From NCBI GenBank assembly GCA_905206345.1, contig CAJLGW010000009.1:1-31208 (forward strand): DNA of 31,208 nucleotides. The letters are read 5' to 3'. The notes beneath the pieces were generated by a model, which worked only from the letters and a program-made list of their open reading frames with translations, was not told the DNA's origin and did no database searches. The translations under genes were made by a program, and so were the position numbers. Positions 14,618 to 21,530 of the stretch are shown here, piece by piece (positions within the stretch are counted from its first letter, which is position 1; each line of letters begins with the position of its first letter). This DNA comes from an uncultured Sutterella sp. (GTDB taxonomy: Bacteria; Pseudomonadota; Gammaproteobacteria; Burkholderiales; Burkholderiaceae_F).

Positions 14618-16339
14618 TCAATTCATCTCGTCACTCTTTTGCCCAATCCATTGACGGATCAAAGCAAAGGCAGACAAAACAGCCACCGGCAACATCTCGT
14701 GAATTTGGCGTCCAAAGGGATTAATTTGGATGATGTCCCCTAAGAAGCCGGAATATTCCGATTTTTTCTTTTCCAAACGGTGTTTGAGTTCACGATCGGT
14801 CATCTTCATGTAGTGTTGGCGACGCAGTTTGCGATTCTTGGGCGACTGATCGGTCATGTTACTGCAAGCCAAAAGCGCTTCAATGGCTTCCATCCGAAGC
14901 TTCACCTTATGCACCAACTCCCCTTCCATCGCCAGGCCCGGTGACAAGAAAAACACATCGCTATGATTTTGGTGGTGATCAAACTGCACTTTGCGCTCAA
15001 CGTCCGAGAGCTGCTTCATCACAACGTGTGACGTATCCCCATCATTGTCGCTTACCACACAGAAGGGTTTTCTTAAACTCATCGCCAAAAGTAAGAACGG
15101 CGAATAACTCTTTCCATCGACGCCGACAATCGTGATCCCGAAAGCACTCGGGTCATCACCAAAGTAGGCATGGAACATTCCTCGAATTAATTGCTCTTCG
15201 GTTACCCCTTCAACAAACATCAACCCTCTGGCAAAAAGCACCTCGCCTCTAAAGCGAAGGATTAAGCGTTTAAGCATCCTAACGTCACTGGGAGCCATCC
15301 TTCGAGGCAACCAACGCACATCAATGCAATCACCGATCTTGGTCATTGAGCGAAAAGCCTGAGGCTCCACAACGGAGGCCACATAAGGAGAATGAGTTGA
15401 AACGAGTAATTGGTGAGACAGCGTCATCAATTGACTCATTAAGGTGCGTTGAGCATTGGGGTGCAAATGCGTTTCAGGCTCTTCAGCGGCCATCAAAATA
15501 AACAAAGGCCACCCATGCGCTTTGGCTTGACGCATCAAACCTTCGACTAAAGTAATGGTTGAAAGCGTGACCAGTGTCTTTTGGCACCCTCGCCCTTGTC
15601 TGGAAGGAACTGAGCCTTGCGTTTGATCGTTTTTCATAAAGTCAAAAAAGCGACCGATATTTTCAGCGTTTAATGGCACATCTTCCGGTAATGTACTCCC
15701 CGGCCCTTCTAAGGTTTCCGATAAACGATTGAGTATATTTCGCCAATCTTCGATGGGCGTTTGAGCGTTTTGAGGATGGGCTTCAAACTCTTCTTTGAGT
15801 TGCGAGAGAGCATTGTTGATAAAGGAACCCGGTCGATCTAGAGATGCCTTTAAATCATCTTCGGCTTGCAGCATCACCATCTTGATGCAATCAATGGGCT
15901 GATCTAATGTTTTACCCAGAATCATCCGATCCCAATTCGTAAAGAGTCTCCGCGATTTTTCAATGACTTGTTGCGCATCATTGGATGTAAATCGCGTTTG
16001 GAAAGCAAAATACTCTCGACGGTAATGATCGGATTGTATGCCTTCGGGCAAGGCTTTTGCCCAGAGGGGGTCAAAGTAAGAAAGACGTTCCCCTTTGTTA
16101 TTGACCGGAACAAACCTGACATCAATAGTGATTTCATTGACGGTACTTTGATCGGCACGATGATGAAAGTCAGCGCGCTTGACGCTAAGTTCATCGGTGA
16201 GCGCCAACTGCAAAGCCTTAAGAACCGTGGTTTTGCCACAGTTATTGGACCCAATCAAAACGGAGGTCTGCCCCAAGGGCATCTTCAAAGATTGAATGCT
16301 TCTAAATCCGCTGATTCGTATTCTGTCGATCGCAATCAT
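14618..16339 (-). CDS. OLD-family ATPase/TOPRIM nuclease
   Basis: A 573-aa protein with the stand-alone (class 1) OLD layout. It has an ABC/SMC-like ATPase with Walker A GSNNCGKTT (about 30-38), signature region SRQGRGCQ (about 246-253), Walker B AAEEPETHLHP (about 284-294) and H-motif STHSP (about 314-318). A TOPRIM nuclease follows with VEGVTEE (catalytic Glu about 377) and SDNDGD (Asp pair about 431-435). Such proteins nick or cut DNA with metal ions, and the founder is the P2 phage Old exclusion protein. The start at 16339 is chosen because AGAGG precedes it. An open frame continues upstream to a GTG at 16399 with no good ribosome site. It sits alone, 3' of a tRNA, and no UvrD-like partner (GajB, Gabija) is present, so it is not Gabija. 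A defence role is inferred. Confidence 0.88.
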   Translation of the reverse strand: MIAIDRIRISGFRSIQSLKMPLGQTSVLIGSNNCGKTTVLKALQLALTDELSVKRADFHHRADQSTVNEITIDVRFVPVNNKGERLSYFDPLWAKALPEGIQSDHYRREYFAFQTRFTSNDAQQVIEKSRRLFTNWDRMILGKTLDQPIDCIKMVMLQAEDDLKASLDRPGSFINNALSQLKEEFEAHPQNAQTPIEDWRNILNRLSETLEGPGSTLPEDVPLNAENIGRFFDFMKNDQTQGSVPSRQGRGCQKTLVTLSTITLVEGLMRQAKAHGWPLFILMAAEEPETHLHPNAQRTLMSQLMTLSHQLLVSTHSPYVASVVEPQAFRSMTKIGDCIDVRWLPRRMAPSDVRMLKRLILRFRGEVLFARGLMFVEGVTEEQLIRGMFHAYFGDDPSAFGITIVGVDGKSYSPFLLLAMSLRKPFCVVSDNDGDTSHVVMKQLSDVERKVQFDHHQNHSDVFFLSPGLAMEGELVHKVKLRMEAIEALLACSNMTDQSPKNRKLRRQHYMKMTDRELKHRLEKKKSEYSGFLGDIIQINPFGRQIHEMLPVAVLSAFALIRQWIGQKSDEMN

Positions 16340-16390
16340 GAACACATCCTCTGAGGTCTTTCTTTTATTCTGAACCATTTGTAAGAAAGT

Positions 16391-16419
16391 TTCTACCACC
16401 TGAATTTAAAGGCTACAAT
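16391..16419 (+). promoter_or_regulatory. Possible promoter of the LOG-like gene
   Basis: TTCTAC and TACAAT are 17 nt apart, 24 nt before the ATG. The -10 is good and the -35 is poor. Confidence 0.35.
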
Positions 16420-16442
16420 GAAAGAAAAAGAGAGGAAAACTT

Positions 16443-17564
16443 ATGCCGGAATACAGAGAAGTTGAAACCGTCACACAATTATTGGGATTAGTGACCGATC
16501 CCGGTCAAATTGACCGCCACGTCTTTCAAAATATCGACTTCACGGATTTGGCCGATTTGGCTTCCGAGTCCACTTACAGTAACTGTCTGTTCCTGGGGTG
16601 CAAGCTGCCAGAGAGCTTTACCAAGGGATTGGATAAAACCAATTTGATTTTCCCGCGCTTAGATGCCCCCTTTGATATCTATCGCAGTTACCTCTATTCG
16701 GCCAACTCCCTTTACGCTGGCTTTGATCCACGAGATGAGTCAACGATTAAAAACAGCTTCGACTACAAGGTTCATCAACACTACCTTGCCACCGGCCCAA
16801 CCTCTAAGAACGTGAAAGAAACGCTTTCTCGCTACCTTCACGACCACTCAATGAGTAACGCCATCAAGGACTTCTTAGAGCCCTACCATGAGCGTCAAAT
16901 CGTGGGGATTATGGGTGGACACGACCTCTTAAGAACCGATCCCTTCTATCGCCAAATCGTTTACCTCAGTAAACGCCTGACCGAATTAGGTTTTATCATG
17001 GTGAGCGGTGGCGGTGCAGGTGCCATGGAAGCAACGCACTTAGGGGCGTGGCTTGCCGAGCGCACGGATAAGGAAGTCGAAGATGCTCTTGAAATATTGT
17101 CCGCTGCGCCCAGTTGGCAAGACGCAGGGTGGCTCTCAAGCGCTTTTAGAATTCGTTTCCGTTATCCGCAAACGCACTTTATTAGCCTCGGTGTCCCCAC
17201 CTGGCTCTATGGTCATGAACCGGCCACGCCCTTTGCAACGCACATTGCAAAGTTCTTTGACAATAGCATTCGTGAAGATACGATTCTAAATATCACGCGA
17301 GGCGGTTTGATTTATACACCAGGCAGTGCCGGCACCATCCAAGAAATCTTCCAAGCAGCGGTTCCCAACCACTACCAAACCTATGGGTACGCAAGTCTCA
17401 TGGTCTTCTTGGGAGTGGATTTCTGGCGCAAGGAATTACCCGTTTATGAGCTCTTGGAGTATCTCGTCAAAGAAGGAAAATACAACGGTTTGCGAATCTC
17501 CATTACTGACAGCATTGACGAAGTGGTTGATACAGTGAAGACATTTAAACCGACTGTTGAATAA
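16443..17564 (+). CDS. LOG-family Rossmann-fold nucleotide-binding protein with N-terminal extension
   Basis: A 373-aa protein. The C-terminal two thirds hold a LOG/lysine-decarboxylase-like fold: VGIMGGHDL (about 154-162), SGGGAGAMEATHLGA (188-202) and PGSAGTIQE (293-301). The last motif matches the family's PGGxGTxxE except for Ser in place of the second Gly. Family members (LOG, PpnN/YgdH) hydrolyse the glycosidic bond of nucleoside monophosphates, so a nucleotide 5'-monophosphate glycosidase is plausible, not shown. The first ~140 residues are an extra domain with FTDLADLASESTYSNCLFLG, faintly like pentapeptide repeats. AGAGGAAAAC provides a good ribosome site. The gene is divergent from the OLD nuclease gene. 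Confidence 0.82.
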   Translation: MPEYREVETVTQLLGLVTDPGQIDRHVFQNIDFTDLADLASESTYSNCLFLGCKLPESFTKGLDKTNLIFPRLDAPFDIYRSYLYSANSLYAGFDPRDESTIKNSFDYKVHQHYLATGPTSKNVKETLSRYLHDHSMSNAIKDFLEPYHERQIVGIMGGHDLLRTDPFYRQIVYLSKRLTELGFIMVSGGGAGAMEATHLGAWLAERTDKEVEDALEILSAAPSWQDAGWLSSAFRIRFRYPQTHFISLGVPTWLYGHEPATPFATHIAKFFDNSIREDTILNITRGGLIYTPGSAGTIQEIFQAAVPNHYQTYGYASLMVFLGVDFWRKELPVYELLEYLVKEGKYNGLRISITDSIDEVVDTVKTFKPTVE

Positions 17565-17576
17565 CACCCCAGACTT

Positions 17577-17609
17577 AAAAAGGTGAATGGCTATCAACCA
17601 CCTTTTTTG
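17577..17609. terminator. Bidirectional terminator between the LOG-like gene and trhA
   Basis: AAAAAGGTG pairs with CACCTTTTT across a 13-nt loop, between convergent stop codons at 17564 and 17614. Confidence 0.85.
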
Positions 17610-17613
17610 TGCT

Positions 17614-18270
17614 TTACGAATTTATGCCTTGCGGAATCACGTATAAGAGAATGGAGAAGAACTGTAGCGCCGTTCCCGCCAATACAAAAATATGCCAAAT
17701 AGCATGGCTATAGGGAATGCGTTTACAAACGTAAAAAACCACTCCAAAGCTGTAGCTCAAACCGCCCAAAAGTAAAAGAACCAGACCTCCCGTGGGCAGA
17801 CTTTCGATAATGGGGTTAATGGCAAAAACAACAAGCCATCCCATCGCCAAATAAAGCAATGCATTCACCCACTTCGCTCGCTTAATTAAAAAGCCCTGTA
17901 AAGAAATACCTGTAATGGCGATCACCCAAACGGCAATGCAAAGCTCAATCCCTAATGAATTTTGAAGCGTCACCAAACAAAACGGCGTGTAAGTGCCGGC
18001 AATCAAAAGAAAAATGGCGGAGTGATCCAAAAGTTTAAGTATGCGTTTGGCTTTCTCTAAAGTGATCGCGTGATAGAGCGTCGAAGCCGTATAGAGCACA
18101 AACATCGAAGCGCCAAAGATCGATACGCTCGTAATCGTCAACGCACTGGCGCCTTGTGCGGCAGCCACACCCACCATCACAGCCAAAGCTGCAACAGACA
18201 AAATCGCCGCTAATCCATGAGAGAGCGCATTGGCGATTTCTTCTTTTAACGTATAAGAAACCTCAGACAT
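17614..18270 (-). CDS. trhA: Hemolysin III / TrhA family (PAQR-like) membrane protein
   Basis: A 218-aa inner-membrane protein with seven hydrophobic helices. PAQR/HlyIII hallmarks are present: EEIANALSHGLAA in helix 1, TASTLYHA, LDHSAIFLLIAGTYTPF, and the late PYSHAIWHIFVLAGTALQFF, whose histidines with the earlier His/Asp form the presumed zinc site. The family is linked to membrane-fluidity homeostasis in E. coli (TrhA/YqfA) and was first named for hemolytic activity in Bacillus. The start at 18270 (MSEVSYTL) follows AAAGGG, and the 13 codons before it look non-coding. Single gene, convergent with the LOG-like gene. Confidence 0.9.
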   Translation of the reverse strand: MSEVSYTLKEEIANALSHGLAAILSVAALAVMVGVAAAQGASALTITSVSIFGASMFVLYTASTLYHAITLEKAKRILKLLDHSAIFLLIAGTYTPFCLVTLQNSLGIELCIAVWVIAITGISLQGFLIKRAKWVNALLYLAMGWLVVFAINPIIESLPTGGLVLLLLGGLSYSFGVVFYVCKRIPYSHAIWHIFVLAGTALQFFSILLYVIPQGINS

Positions 18271-18395
18271 TGAAAAACCCTTTAAGCAACATTGTGCTTT
18301 CCTTATCAATGTCTTGAATCTATCACAGCCAAAATCACTCAGAATGAGGCAAAAATTGCGACTTTGTATCTAAAAATTGCTAATTAATCGAAACA

Positions 18396-18435
18396 GAAAA
18401 AAACAATAGCCTCAACTTCTCAAGTCAAGGCTATC
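18396..18435 (-). terminator. Terminator downstream of the 18460-19077 lipoprotein gene
   Basis: On the minus strand ATAGCCT...AGGCTAT forms a stem, followed by TGTTTTTTTC. It lies 24 nt beyond the lipoprotein stop codon. Confidence 0.75.
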
Positions 18436-18459
18436 GTCGTTTCTAAGATCGTGTTCGTA

Positions 18460-19077
18460 TTAACGAGGTAAAGAATCCACTAATTCAACATTCGTTTGCA
18501 AGCGGGCCTTCATTACATCGGTGACCTTCGTAAAAAGGCCCTCTGCCCACGTTTCGTCGGTGTTGCGACCGGCGTAATTGACAACACTGGTTGTCACCTC
18601 GGCAATCGTGCCACGCTTTTTCAAATAGCGCGCAAAAAGGTCGACGTGATAGCCCTCTTTATAAGGATAAAGGCAGGCTTGAACATACGTTCCGTCGTTA
18701 CGAACCGCATTAGCTGTCCACCCCGATCGATCGCAATGAATGCCAATAAAACCGGCAAAATTCGGATTATTGGGACTCATCTTTGATTGGCGTTCATCAA
18801 TTAAACCCAATGCGTGAAAACGTCCCGGCTTGTTTGGTCGATTTTTAAGATAGTAAGGACTCACAGAATAGTTAGCATTGGCCTCAGCACTGATTGTTTC
18901 TTGCAAAAGTGCGATCACGGTTTCTGCCGGTACCTGCGTTTTTACATCATAAATTCGGTAATAACCCACTTGTTGCTCAGAGGCGGCATCGAAATAGGAA
19001 CTCACTGAGGAGCACCCCGATAAAAGCGCTACGGCGCCCCCTAAAAGACAAAGAGAAAATAAATGTTTAACTGACAT
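18460..19077 (-). CDS. Hypothetical lipoprotein
   Basis: A 205-aa protein with a type II signal: Lys4, hydrophobic LFSLCLLGGAVAL and lipobox LLSGC, giving lipidated Cys22 with Ser at +2 (outer-membrane sorting expected). The mature part is about 180 residues and contains two Cys (HCDRSG, QACLYPY) that could form a disulfide. I do not recognise a domain. It is predicted to sit in the periplasm on the outer membrane. The ribosome site CCGGAATG lies upstream. It follows rplS on the same strand, but a terminator (19140-19176) separates them, so it probably has its own promoter. Confidence 0.8.
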   Translation of the reverse strand: MSVKHLFSLCLLGGAVALLSGCSSVSSYFDAASEQQVGYYRIYDVKTQVPAETVIALLQETISAEANANYSVSPYYLKNRPNKPGRFHALGLIDERQSKMSPNNPNFAGFIGIHCDRSGWTANAVRNDGTYVQACLYPYKEGYHVDLFARYLKKRGTIAEVTTSVVNYAGRNTDETWAEGLFTKVTDVMKARLQTNVELVDSLPR

Positions 19078-19139
19078 TACTCATTCCGGAAACATAAAGC
19101 GGGAGCAATCATTGTACGACAAAAACACCGCCCATATGA

Positions 19140-19176
19140 GAAAAGAGGCCAAACATAATGATGCTTGACCTCTTTT
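19140..19176 (-). terminator. Terminator of rplS
   Basis: On the minus strand AAAAGAGG and CCTCTTTT pair across a 20-nt loop that extends the stem partly, ending in CTTTTC. It lies 29 nt after the rplS stop. Confidence 0.7.
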
Positions 19177-19204
19177 CAGAGTAGTTTGGTTTGCTATCCA
19201 AGAA

Positions 19205-19567
19205 TTACTTGGCGAGCTTTTCCTTAATACGAGCAGCCTTACCGGAGCGATTGCGCAAGTAGTAGAGCTTGGCACGGCGAACATCACCGTGGCGCTTCAC
19301 TTCGATGCTGGCGATCGTCGGAGCGTAGAGTTGGAAAGTACGTTCAACACCTTCACCGCTAGAAATCTTACGAACGATGAAAGAGGAGTTCAAACCACGG
19401 TTACGACGAGCGATAACGACGCCTTCGTAAGCTTGGACGCGCTTGCGGGAACCTTCAACAACATTGACGTTCACAACAACCGTGTCGCCCGGGGCGAATT
19501 CAGGATAGGTCTTGCCAGCGGTAACGCGGGCGAGTTCTTCTTGTTCCAACTTTTGGATAAGATTCAT
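19205..19567 (-). CDS. rplS: 50S ribosomal protein L19
   Basis: A 120-aa protein that begins MNLIQKLEQEELARVTAGK and matches L19 along its length: FAPGDTVVVNVNVVEGSRKR, QAYEGVVIARRNRGLNSSF, RKISSGEGVERTFQLYAP and the basic tail. L19 sits at the 30S/50S interface. The start at 19567 follows GGAG. An upstream in-frame start adds eight codons without a better site. In most proteobacteria rplS directly follows trmD. Here 670 bp with another gene lies between them, so rplS probably has its own promoter in 19568-19783, where I see no further features. Confidence 0.97.
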   Translation of the reverse strand: MNLIQKLEQEELARVTAGKTYPEFAPGDTVVVNVNVVEGSRKRVQAYEGVVIARRNRGLNSSFIVRKISSGEGVERTFQLYAPTIASIEVKRHGDVRRAKLYYLRNRSGKAARIKEKLAK

Positions 19568-19783
19568 TTTTATCTCCAAAACCATCATCATGCAGTCTGC
19601 GATCGAAAACTTCGCGCATAGTCACTGCCGATAGGATGGACTTTTTATTAAACAAAATTTTTCCGCTTATGCAGAAAGACGCCGATTATACAAGATTTTT
19701 CAAGAAAATGCCCAATCTTTTCAAAGACTCGGCAAATATTTTGAGTACTTCAGGCAAGTAAGAAGTCAAACAAAAAGGATCGA

Positions 19784-20095
19784 TTACTTTGAGAGTTGAT
19801 AGCGACGATACCAATTTTTCATCGTGCCGATCGGAATGCGGGTTTGTTCAAGAATAGCAGTCCAAGAATTGCCTTCTTCGCGCAATCGAATAACTCGATC
19901 AATTTCTTCTTGGGGATAGCGACGGGTTTTATTCTCTGAACTCAGTAACGTATCAAAAGCACCCACTTTGAAGCGTCTGAACCAATCCCGAACCGTTGAT
20001 ACATTAAGTCCGAGTTGTTTGGCTGCACTCTTGTAACCTTTCCCCTCGAGGTAAAGATTATAGGCGCGGCGACGCATTTCAAAATTGGGTTCCAT
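19784..20095 (-). CDS. Orphan two-HTH protein resembling IS3-family (IS150-type) transposase OrfA
   Basis: A 103-aa protein with two helix-turn-helix units: GYKSAAKQLGLNVSTVRDWF (about 20-39) and SWTAILEQTRIPIGTMKNWY (about 77-96), joined by a basic linker (SSENKTRRYPQEE). This is the layout of IS150-like InsA/OrfA DNA-binding subunits. No OrfB (DDE integrase), no terminal repeats and no target duplication are visible, so it is either the surviving half of an insertion sequence or a domesticated DNA-binding protein. It lies in the trmD-rplS gap on the same strand. The reading frame is intact, which suggests either recent arrival or a retained function. Confidence 0.7.
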   Translation of the reverse strand: MEPNFEMRRRAYNLYLEGKGYKSAAKQLGLNVSTVRDWFRRFKVGAFDTLLSSENKTRRYPQEEIDRVIRLREEGNSWTAILEQTRIPIGTMKNWYRRYQLSK

Positions 20096-20158
20096 AAGAT
20101 TTCTAGCTTTCTTTCAAAAATTCCAATCGTTTAGAAACGTCCGCCTTTATTCTAATAC

Positions 20159-20173
20159 CATCGATTATCGATG
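20159..20173. repeat. 15-bp perfect palindrome
   Basis: CATCGAT-T-ATCGATG lies 64-78 bp upstream of the orphan HTH gene and 66 bp beyond trmD. It could be an operator for the HTH protein or chance. Confidence 0.35.
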
Positions 20174-20238
20174 TCGCTCAAATTAAATTTTCGTTACAAC
20201 GACTAGGGAAAACAACCATGTCTTCTACCTAAATAGTC

Positions 20239-20976
20239 TTATTTTTTCTGTGCTTTCAACCACTTCAAGTCCGAAGCGGTAAGCTTGCCGTCTTGGCGGG
20301 CTTTTTCCATCAAATCCGGTCGTGTGGCTTGCGTCAATGCCAAACTTTGTTCACGTGTCCACTTTTGGATATTGGCGTGATGGCCACTTAAAAGAACCTC
20401 AGGCACCGACATTTCACGCCAAACCTCAGGACGCGTATAGTGCGGAGCATCCAATAGTCCCGTTGAAAAGGACTCATCCAACGTTGAGAGTTCTTTAATA
20501 GCGCCCGGAATTTGACGCACAACGGCATCAATCAAAGTCATGGCGGGCAACTCGCCACCGGAGAGTACAAAATCACCGATGCTCACCACTTCATCAACGT
20601 AAGTGTCTAAAAAGCGCTGATCAATACCTTCGTAGCGCCCGCACACCAAAATAAGGTCTTCCCCGCTTTGAACCCAAGCGCGTACTTTTTCATCGGTTAA
20701 CTTTTCACCGTTAGGCGCAAAACTCACCACTCGTCCATGATTGCCGGAAGCTCGAATGCGATCGACCGTACGGGCTAAGGGTTCTGCCATCATCACCATG
20801 CCGGGCCCACCCCCAAAAGGACGATCGTCAATCGTTCTGTGATTGTCCATCGTCTCTTCACGCGGATTCCAGGTATTTAAAGACCAAAGCCCGCGCTTTT
20901 GAGCACGAGCCGTAATCCCATTATCCGTAATGGCGGAAAACATCTCCGCAAACAAAGTAATGACATCAAAACGCAT
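20239..20976 (-). CDS. trmD: tRNA (guanine-N1-)-methyltransferase TrmD
   Basis: A 245-aa SPOUT methyltransferase that makes m1G37 in tRNAs reading CUN, CCN and CGG, preventing +1 frameshifts. Family blocks are in place: MRFDVITLFAEMF, the RTIDDRPFGGGPGMVM loop (about 47-62), VCGRYEGIDQR (111-121) and the knot SIGDFVLSGGELPA (132-145). The C-terminal helical domain ends in LKAQKK. It starts 9 nt after iscX, so it is the last gene of the isc operon here, not part of rpsP-rimM-trmD-rplS. No terminator is evident directly behind it. Confidence 0.97.
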   Translation of the reverse strand: MRFDVITLFAEMFSAITDNGITARAQKRGLWSLNTWNPREETMDNHRTIDDRPFGGGPGMVMMAEPLARTVDRIRASGNHGRVVSFAPNGEKLTDEKVRAWVQSGEDLILVCGRYEGIDQRFLDTYVDEVVSIGDFVLSGGELPAMTLIDAVVRQIPGAIKELSTLDESFSTGLLDAPHYTRPEVWREMSVPEVLLSGHHANIQKWTREQSLALTQATRPDLMEKARQDGKLTASDLKWLKAQKK

Positions 20977-20985
20977 CGTTAATCC

Positions 20986-21177
20986 TCAACGCTCATCGAG
21001 CCAAGCTTGAAGAATGGCTTCCAAAATCGCTTCATTGCTCTTTTCAGGATCGTCATCAAAATCTTCCAACGCCATCACCATGGCATGAAGTTCGGTAAAG
21101 CGAAGCTTTAAGGGATCCACGTCAGGGTGCTCGTCATAGAGGTTTTCTGCAATTTCTCGAGCATCTGTCCAGCGCAT
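20986..21177 (-). CDS. iscX: IscX, Fe-S cluster assembly accessory protein
   Basis: A 63-aa acidic protein with the IscX/YfhJ pattern: WTDAREIAENLYDEHPDVDP, LRFTELHAMVMALEDFDDDP and a final EAILQAWLDER. IscX binds IscS and iron and tunes the speed of cluster assembly. It starts 3 nt after the fdx stop and ends 9 nt before trmD. Confidence 0.95.
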   Translation of the reverse strand: MRWTDAREIAENLYDEHPDVDPLKLRFTELHAMVMALEDFDDDPEKSNEAILEAILQAWLDER

Positions 21178-21180
21178 GAC

Positions 21181-21516
21181 TTAGTGTTCCTTTGCGTGGT
21201 TGCGGGAATACTTCGGTAATTCAACCGTAATGTCTTCTTCGCCCATCACCGTTTGGCAAGACAAGCGACTCGTGGCCGTCACGCCCCAAGCGTGATCAAG
21301 CATATCCAATTCTTCATCTTCGGGTTCATTTAAAGAATCAAACCCTTCACGGATAATGACGTGGCAGGTCGAACAAGCGCCAGAGAACTCACAGGCGTGT
21401 TCAATCTTAATTCCGTTTGCCAACAACGCACGGGCTAATTTTGCACCGGTACGCACTTCAAAAGTCTTACCTTCGGGGCAAATGGTTTCATGCGGTAAAA
21501 CCGTCACTTTAGGCAT
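21181..21516 (-). CDS. fdx: ISC-system [2Fe-2S] ferredoxin
   Basis: A 111-aa adrenodoxin-type ferredoxin. The cluster ligands are Cys42, Cys48, Cys51 and Cys87 in CEFSGACSTCHVI and RLSCQ, the usual C-x5-C-x2-C...C spacing. It supplies electrons for cluster assembly and for reductive coupling on IscU. It lies between hscA (14-nt gap) and iscX. Confidence 0.96.
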   Translation of the reverse strand: MPKVTVLPHETICPEGKTFEVRTGAKLARALLANGIKIEHACEFSGACSTCHVIIREGFDSLNEPEDEELDMLDHAWGVTATSRLSCQTVMGEEDITVELPKYSRNHAKEH

Positions 21517-21530
21517 AATTCTTTTCCTTT

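Noticed and set aside
14618..16339. Gabija system (GajA)
   Set aside because: The OLD-like protein has no adjacent UvrD/PcrA-type GajB. Its neighbours are a tRNA and a LOG-fold gene.
14484..16440. Repeat of the tRNA-Arg 3' end as an attachment site bounding the OLD gene
   Set aside because: No second copy of the tRNA 3' segment (TTCGAATCC) was seen past the OLD gene, and there is no integrase.
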